The position numbers and the translations under genes are program-made. The notes under the pieces were generated by a model. That model had not been told where the DNA came from and searched no databases. It saw only the letters and a program-made list of their open reading frames with translations. A stretch of DNA of 64,000 nucleotides from the NCBI GenBank assembly GCA_038502055.1, contig JAXRKN010000036.1, positions 1,674,001 through 1,738,000 on the forward strand, given 5' to 3'. Below, one piece after another: positions 63,001 through 64,000 of the stretch. The DNA comes from Tanytarsus gracilentus (lineage: Eukaryota > Arthropoda > Insecta > Diptera > Chironomidae). Position 1 is the first letter of the stretch, and each line of letters begins with the position of its first letter.

Positions 63001-64000
63001 TTGAATGCATGCCGGGTAGTAATAGCAACGAGAAGACTAAACAAATGAGTGAAGTTGAACTGCGGGAGCGGTAAGTTGGTTTGTCACACATCATTGGCAA
63101 TTTCACACTTAAAATTTAATCGATAATTTCGAGTGTCACCGAACTCAATTCTTTCGGATCAATTTGTTCAAATAATTTACAAAAATGGCTTAAATAAATT
63201 TCATATCCAAAAATTTCTCCCCACCAATCTGACATAAGCCAATTTTATCGTCAGAATCGCATTCGAAAAAATATTTATTGCAGCCATCAGCCTAACGGCA
63301 ATTATCTATGTCGAGTGAGAGAAAATATCGAATGTTCAGACAATGCCCTTTAGCTAGCAGACATTCACATCGTTATAAATCTCAGCTGGTGAAAATGTGA
63401 AAATGAACACTAATTGCCTCAACATTAATCAAATCCAATTTGAACGTGTTTACCTTTCTCGTTAACCCTCCCATGTCGTTATTGATCCTCCTACTCATCT
63501 TCATTGCAGGTCATCGAAATCACTTCTTGCGAACGTACTCGATATCGATGATGATTTCCGTTGCAATCATCGATGCAATACCCTGCCACATAATCCGACA
63601 TATTATCGCACAGTTTATCGACAGGGTGAAGATGGCAGCATAGGTCCAGTGGGTGGCGGTGCACCTGGTCGATTACATGAAACTGTATCGCATACATGTC
63701 TAAGTTCATCAGCTGAATATGAGTTAGCACTGATACTCAAGGAACTTCGTGTTATCACTGACACGGTGAGATTTTTAATATTTTTTAATTTATCATCAAC
63801 TCTCAACACCTTAAAGACGCTACAAACTTTCGAACATTAAACAGTTTATGGAGCAAAGTAAACACAATGAAGAAAGCTTCTTGCCTTTCGAGCTTATAGA
63901 TTTAATGAAATCTCCTAAGATATACCAGAATTAGCTCAAGCCAGCGTGAAATATTTATGATGGTTCTGTTGCTGTTTACGCTCGCTCACCAACTCCCGCT
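17881..64000 (+). CDS. nAChRalpha5: Nicotinic acetylcholine receptor alpha subunit, alpha7-like group (insect alpha5-like); 3' end outside window
   Basis: Model: join(17881..18004, 18629..18772, 25504..25547, 26207..26316, 27014..27033, 27323..27457, 27565..27583, 27651..27657, 57357..57432, 59446..59490, 59736..59885, 61008..61063, 61154..61184, 61925..62034, 62937..63070, 63510..63765, >64000), 487 in-frame codons so far. It is a ligand-binding subunit of a pentameric acetylcholine-gated cation channel in neuronal membranes. Diagnostic features: signal peptide; Cys-loop CKIDITWFPFDDQRC; loop B SWTYDG; vicinal cysteines in IYYNCCPEPY (alpha-type loop C); M1 with FFNLIVPCVLI; M2 VTILLSLTVFLNMVAETM preceded by GEKLSLG; M3 FNCIMFMVASSVV. 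The cytoplasmic loop begins HEMSEWIRVVFLYWLPCILRM. M4 is missing beyond the edge. The alpha5 assignment is my judgement from recalled similarity; alpha6 or alpha7 relatives remain possible. Confidence 0.93.
18129..18140. repeat. GATTCGAACC motif, copy 1
   Basis: ATTTAGGATTCGAACCAT contains the reverse complement of a tRNA T-arm / Pol III B-box core (GGTTCGAATC). No tRNA acceptor or anticodon arm can be folded around it. Similar copies occur at about 35408 and 46883. Confidence 0.35.
18629..18772 (+). CDS. nAChRalpha5: nAChR exon 2: start of the ligand-binding domain
   Basis: Encodes GIHAGSHEKRLLHHLLDQY and on to LTLMQIIDV. Two donors overlap: GTAAGT at 18769 (family-standard position, stronger) and GTGAGA at 18773. 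Only the second is in frame with the exon 3 acceptor, adding one residue (V) and changing the usual D to N across the junction. Confidence 0.8.
21699..22351 (+). repeat. 129-bp tandem minisatellite, 4-5 units
   Basis: GATTCCTGGTCCAAT recurs at 21764, 21893, 22022 and 22151 (exact 129-bp period), with a shortened, diverged unit near 22271. Because 129 is divisible by three, one frame stays open for 198 codons repeating SWSNxEFNDTHEAIVLKNG. I do not call it a gene: there is no known domain, the units are near-identical at DNA level, and the array sits inside a repeat element. Confidence 0.85.
22514..22560. repeat. (GGAC)n microsatellite
   Basis: About eleven GGAC units with two interruptions by CAGAC, immediately inside the right end of the composite element. 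Confidence 0.9.
25504..25547 (+). CDS. nAChRalpha5: nAChR exon 3, one base short of the usual 45
   Basis: Encodes EKNQLLITNIWLKL after the shared first codon. In this receptor family the exon normally starts with the G of GAT and is 45 nt. Here the only AG (25502-25503) uses up that G, leaving 44 nt. With donor GTGAGA at 18773 the join reads V-V-N-EKNQ in frame. Donor GTAAGT at 25548. No second copy of this exon was found in intron 2. Confidence 0.8.
25639..25693. other. Two adjacent perfect hairpins in intron 3
   Basis: CTACTTT-CTA-AAAGTAG (25639-25655) is followed by GGGCGG-TTTCTT-CCGCCC (25676-25693), an unusually GC-rich stem for this intron, 90-150 nt downstream of exon 3. Function unknown. 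Confidence 0.4.
26207..26316 (+). CDS. nAChRalpha5: nAChR exon 4: binding-domain beta strands
   Basis: A 110-nt exon, the same length as the equivalent exon of vertebrate alpha7: EWNDWNLRWNNSEFGGVKDL then the loop A region WKPDLLMYN. Acceptor cgacag, donor GTAAGT at 26317, phase 2. Confidence 0.93.
27014..27033 (+). CDS. nAChRalpha5: nAChR exon 5, 20-nt mini-exon
   Basis: T GCT GAT GAG GGC TTT GAT G gives S-A-D-E-G-F-D-(G), the expected loop A continuation. Acceptor ttttttttag, donor GTACGT. The flanking introns are 697 and 289 bp. Confidence 0.9.
27323..27457 (+). CDS. nAChRalpha5: nAChR exon 6: Cys-loop
   Basis: Encodes TYPTNVVVRSNGSCLYVPPG, then IFKSTCKIDITWFPFDDQRC. The two Cys-loop cysteines (27400-27402 and 27442-27444) are separated by the invariant 13 residues. 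SNGS is a potential N-glycosylation site. Donor GTATGC at 27458. Confidence 0.94.
27565..27583 (+). CDS. nAChRalpha5: nAChR exon 7, 19-nt mini-exon with loop B tryptophan
   Basis: Reads (G)SWTYDG; the Trp is the loop B aromatic-box residue that contacts acetylcholine. Acceptor ttattcag, donor GTAAGT at 27584. Reading through gives an immediate TAA, so splicing is required. Confidence 0.9.
27651..27657 (+). CDS. nAChRalpha5: nAChR exon 8, 7-nt microexon
   Basis: ATTTTCG lies between a strong acceptor (tttcgttgcag) and a strong donor (GTGAGT). Joining GG|ATTTTCG|CTC gives G-F-S-L-D. Skipping it (GG|CTC) shifts the frame, so a 7-nt insert of this phase is needed. The upstream intron is only 67 bp; the downstream one is 29.7 kb. 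Confidence 0.75.
35407..35419. repeat. GATTCGAACC motif, copy 2
   Basis: TTTTTAGGATTCGAACCAT, same orientation as copy 1, 140 bp before the foldback element. Confidence 0.35.
35553..37533. mobile_element. Foldback-type element made of AAGAGCTCTTTT-like inverted units
   Basis: Perfect 16-bp terminal inverted repeats: ATCCCTTGTAGCACAA (35553-35568) and its reverse complement (37518-37533). Both arms are filled with many variants of CTCTAAAAAAGAG and AAAGAGCTCTTTT, so the strands can pair extensively. The left arm extends to about 36350 and the right arm starts at about 37090. The centre (about 36640-37000) is less repetitive and includes a GC-richer stretch near 36900-36975. No ORF is present. 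Possible single-base noise in 36360-36660 makes unit counts unreliable. Confidence 0.75.
40346..40509. mobile_element. Short Tc1/mariner-like MITE
   Basis: The inverted ends GGGAGTGTCCAAAA (40351-40364) and TTTTGGACACTCCC (40489-40502) match perfectly over 14 bp. TA dinucleotides lie three bases outside the left repeat (40346-40347) and a few bases outside the right. The interior is AT-rich and non-coding. The TA flanks suggest, but do not prove, the Tc1/mariner class. Confidence 0.6.
40982..40987 (-). terminator. Possible dismutase polyadenylation signal
   Basis: TTTATT on the plus strand gives AATAAA on the minus strand, about 270 nt after the stop codon. It is the first canonical hexamer I noticed; weaker variants lie nearer. 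Confidence 0.35.
41256..42012 (-). CDS. Sod3: Secreted (extracellular) Cu/Zn superoxide dismutase, complete
   Basis: Model: complement(join(41256..41541, 41598..41621, 41748..41847, 41904..42012)), 172 residues. It converts superoxide to hydrogen peroxide and oxygen. The N-terminus MKVLVIIFAVCLACNA is a signal peptide, so the enzyme should be secreted, unlike cytosolic SOD1. Metal ligands are all present: FHVH, GGHYNP, a second His in RLHHG, HVGDLGN (His and Asp) and VVHNDEDDLG. The catalytic Arg is in GNAGGRLSCG; the disulfide cysteines are in SGGCAST and RLSCG. Exon 3 is only 24 nt (GDLSGGC). All introns are GT-AG, 56-126 bp. The gene lies antisense within the receptor's intron 8 and appears intact. 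Whether transcription of one affects the other is unknown. Confidence 0.95.
42049..42090 (-). promoter_or_regulatory. Candidate dismutase core promoter: initiator and pause button
   Basis: On the minus strand a perfect initiator TCAGTT (42086-42081, A+1 at 42084) is followed at +30 to +36 by a perfect pause-button match TCGAACG (42055-42049). This implies a 72-nt 5' UTR. No correctly spaced TATA box is seen. Alternatively, TTTTTTACAG just upstream could be the acceptor of a 5' UTR intron. Confidence 0.5.
42312..42415. repeat. Short AT-rich segment with inverted GACACT-type ends
   Basis: The left end is GGGGATGAAACACTC; the right end on the opposite strand is GGAGCGGGACACTC, about 100 bp apart with an A/T-only interior. 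Related segments: 43909-43974, 47756-47819, 51850-51936, 55551-55658 and 60173-60285. Confidence 0.45.
43909..43974. repeat. Short AT-rich segment with inverted GACACT-type ends
   Basis: Left GGAGTGGACACTG; right (opposite strand) GAGGATGCGACACTCGGG. 66 bp in total, likely a solo MITE-like copy. Confidence 0.45.
46882..46894. repeat. GATTCGAACC motif, copy 3
   Basis: ATTTTAGGATTCGAACCGA, same orientation as the other two copies. No tRNA fold is visible around it. Confidence 0.35.
47756..47819. repeat. Short AT-rich segment with inverted GGAxACT-type ends
   Basis: Left GGGGCTGGACACTG; right (opposite strand) GAGGGATGGAAACTT. Confidence 0.35.
51850..51936. repeat. Short AT-rich segment with inverted GACACT-type ends
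   Basis: Left GAGGGTTGAGGTACTCTAGG; right (opposite strand) GAAGGGGTTCGACACTTGG. About 87 bp. Confidence 0.4.
55551..55658. repeat. Short AT-rich segment with inverted GACACT-type ends
   Basis: Left CAAGGGATAGTCGCTCAGG (weaker match); right (opposite strand) GCGATGGGACACTTGG. Confidence 0.35.
57357..57432 (+). CDS. nAChRalpha5: nAChR exon 9: between loops B and C
   Basis: Encodes LDVQLQDEAGGDISSFITNG then EWDLL. Acceptor ttcattcgcag. Donor GTAGGA at 57433 is weaker than its neighbours but leaves the required phase-1 G. Confidence 0.93.
57433..59445 (+). other. nAChR intron 9 (2.0 kb)
   Basis: AT-rich, no gene or repeat family recognised. Confidence 0.6.
59446..59490 (+). CDS. nAChRalpha5: nAChR exon 10: loop C with vicinal cysteines
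   Basis: 45 nt: VPGTRNEIYYNCCP. Adjacent TGT TGT codons at 59481-59486 are the CC pair that defines alpha subunits. Donor GTGAGA at 59491. Confidence 0.95.
59736..59885 (+). CDS. nAChRalpha5: nAChR exon 11: end of binding domain, M1, start of M2
   Basis: EPYIDITFAILIRRKTLYYF then FNLIVPCVLIASMALLGFTL (M1) and PPDSGEKLSL, with GEK at the cytoplasmic mouth of the pore, typical of cation-selective channels. Donor GTAAGA at 59886. Confidence 0.96.
59886..61007 (+). other. nAChR intron 11 (1.1 kb)
   Basis: Contains one short segment with G-run / C-run inverted ends (60173-60285). No alternative M2 exon was found. Confidence 0.6.
61008..61063 (+). CDS. nAChRalpha5: nAChR exon 12: pore-lining M2
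   Basis: Encodes VTILLSLTVFLNMVAETM, the M2 helix with the extracellular-end glutamate. Acceptor cacccgcag, donor GTGAGT. No alternative copy of this exon was found in the flanking introns, unlike insect alpha6 genes, which are known to have alternative versions here. Confidence 0.95.
61154..61184 (+). CDS. nAChRalpha5: nAChR exon 13: M2-M3 loop (31 nt)
   Basis: PATSDAVPLL(G), acceptor ccttttcag, donor GTAAGA at 61185. The flanking introns are 90 and 740 bp. Confidence 0.93.
61185..62936 (+). other. nAChR introns 13 and 14 around exon 14
   Basis: Introns of 740 and 902 bp. Apart from exon 14 (61925-62034) nothing coding is seen. An open frame at 62509-63048 spans the end of intron 14 and exon 15 in the wrong frame. 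Confidence 0.6.
61925..62034 (+). CDS. nAChRalpha5: nAChR exon 14: M3 helix
   Basis: TYFNCIMFMVASSVVCTILI then LNYHHRNSDTHEMSEW. Acceptor ctccatag, donor GTGAGT at 62035. 110 nt, ending in phase 0. Confidence 0.95.
62937..63070 (+). CDS. nAChRalpha5: nAChR exon 15: start of the cytoplasmic loop
   Basis: IRVVFLYWLPCILRMSRPGE, then a charged segment ending VELRER. Acceptor ctcatttcag, donor GTAAGT at 63071. A longer frame running through this exon from 62509 is in another frame and is not coding. Confidence 0.93.
63510..63765 (+). CDS. nAChRalpha5: nAChR exon 16: variable cytoplasmic loop and MA helix start
   Basis: SSKSLLANVLDIDDDFRCNH, a Gly/Pro-rich variable part (GPVGGGAPG), then EYELALILKELRVITDT, which begins the conserved amphipathic helix before M4. 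Donor GTGAGA at 63766, phase 0. The next exon is not within the last 235 bp. Confidence 0.92.

Noticed and set aside
62509..63048. 179-codon plus-strand frame near the right end
   Set aside because: Covers intron 14 and the receptor's exon 15 in a different frame; the exon 15 frame has strong family similarity and good splice sites.

Overview
This window is animal nuclear DNA, most likely from an arthropod and probably a nematoceran fly such as a midge or mosquito relative. The placement rests on AT-rich non-coding DNA, small GT-AG introns (56-161 bp) inside one gene beside a very large intron in another, arthropod-style core-promoter motifs (TCAGT initiator, pause button), and insect-like proteins. 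The species cannot be named from sequence alone. All gene models below were assembled by hand from reading frame, splice signals and family knowledge.

Three genes are supported. (1) Positions 1-10828, + strand: the 3' three-quarters or so of HERC2, a giant HECT ubiquitin ligase. It is cut by the left edge and has 7 exons here that join into 3453 in-frame codons plus a stop. (2) Positions 17881 to beyond 64000, + strand: a nicotinic acetylcholine receptor alpha subunit of the alpha7-like group, closest in my judgement to insect alpha5. Sixteen coding exons carry it from the signal peptide to the cytoplasmic loop after M3, and the last exon(s) with M4 lie beyond the right edge. A candidate paused promoter with GAGA elements lies near 14.5-14.86 kb. 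(3) Positions 41256-42012, - strand: a complete four-exon secreted Cu/Zn superoxide dismutase, nested antisense inside the 29.7-kb eighth intron of the receptor gene.

The rest is intergenic or intronic. It holds several mobile-element remnants: a 622-bp element with Transib/RSS-like ends and a 5-bp target duplication (15864-16485), a 0.97-kb element with a 129-bp minisatellite and a (GGAC)n tract (21633-22601), a 1.98-kb foldback element built from AAGAGCTCTTTT-like units (35553-37533), a roughly 160-bp Tc1/mariner-like MITE (40346-40509), and a scattered set of short AT-rich segments with GACACT-type inverted ends.

The receptor gene has the most unusual structure: a 7-nt microexon just before the 29.7-kb intron, a 20-nt and a 19-nt exon, and an exon 2/3 junction that stays in frame only if both splice sites have moved relative to the usual family boundary. 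The three genes encode unrelated functions (ubiquitin signalling, cholinergic transmission, extracellular superoxide removal). Nothing in the sequence says they work together beyond the physical nesting of the dismutase gene.
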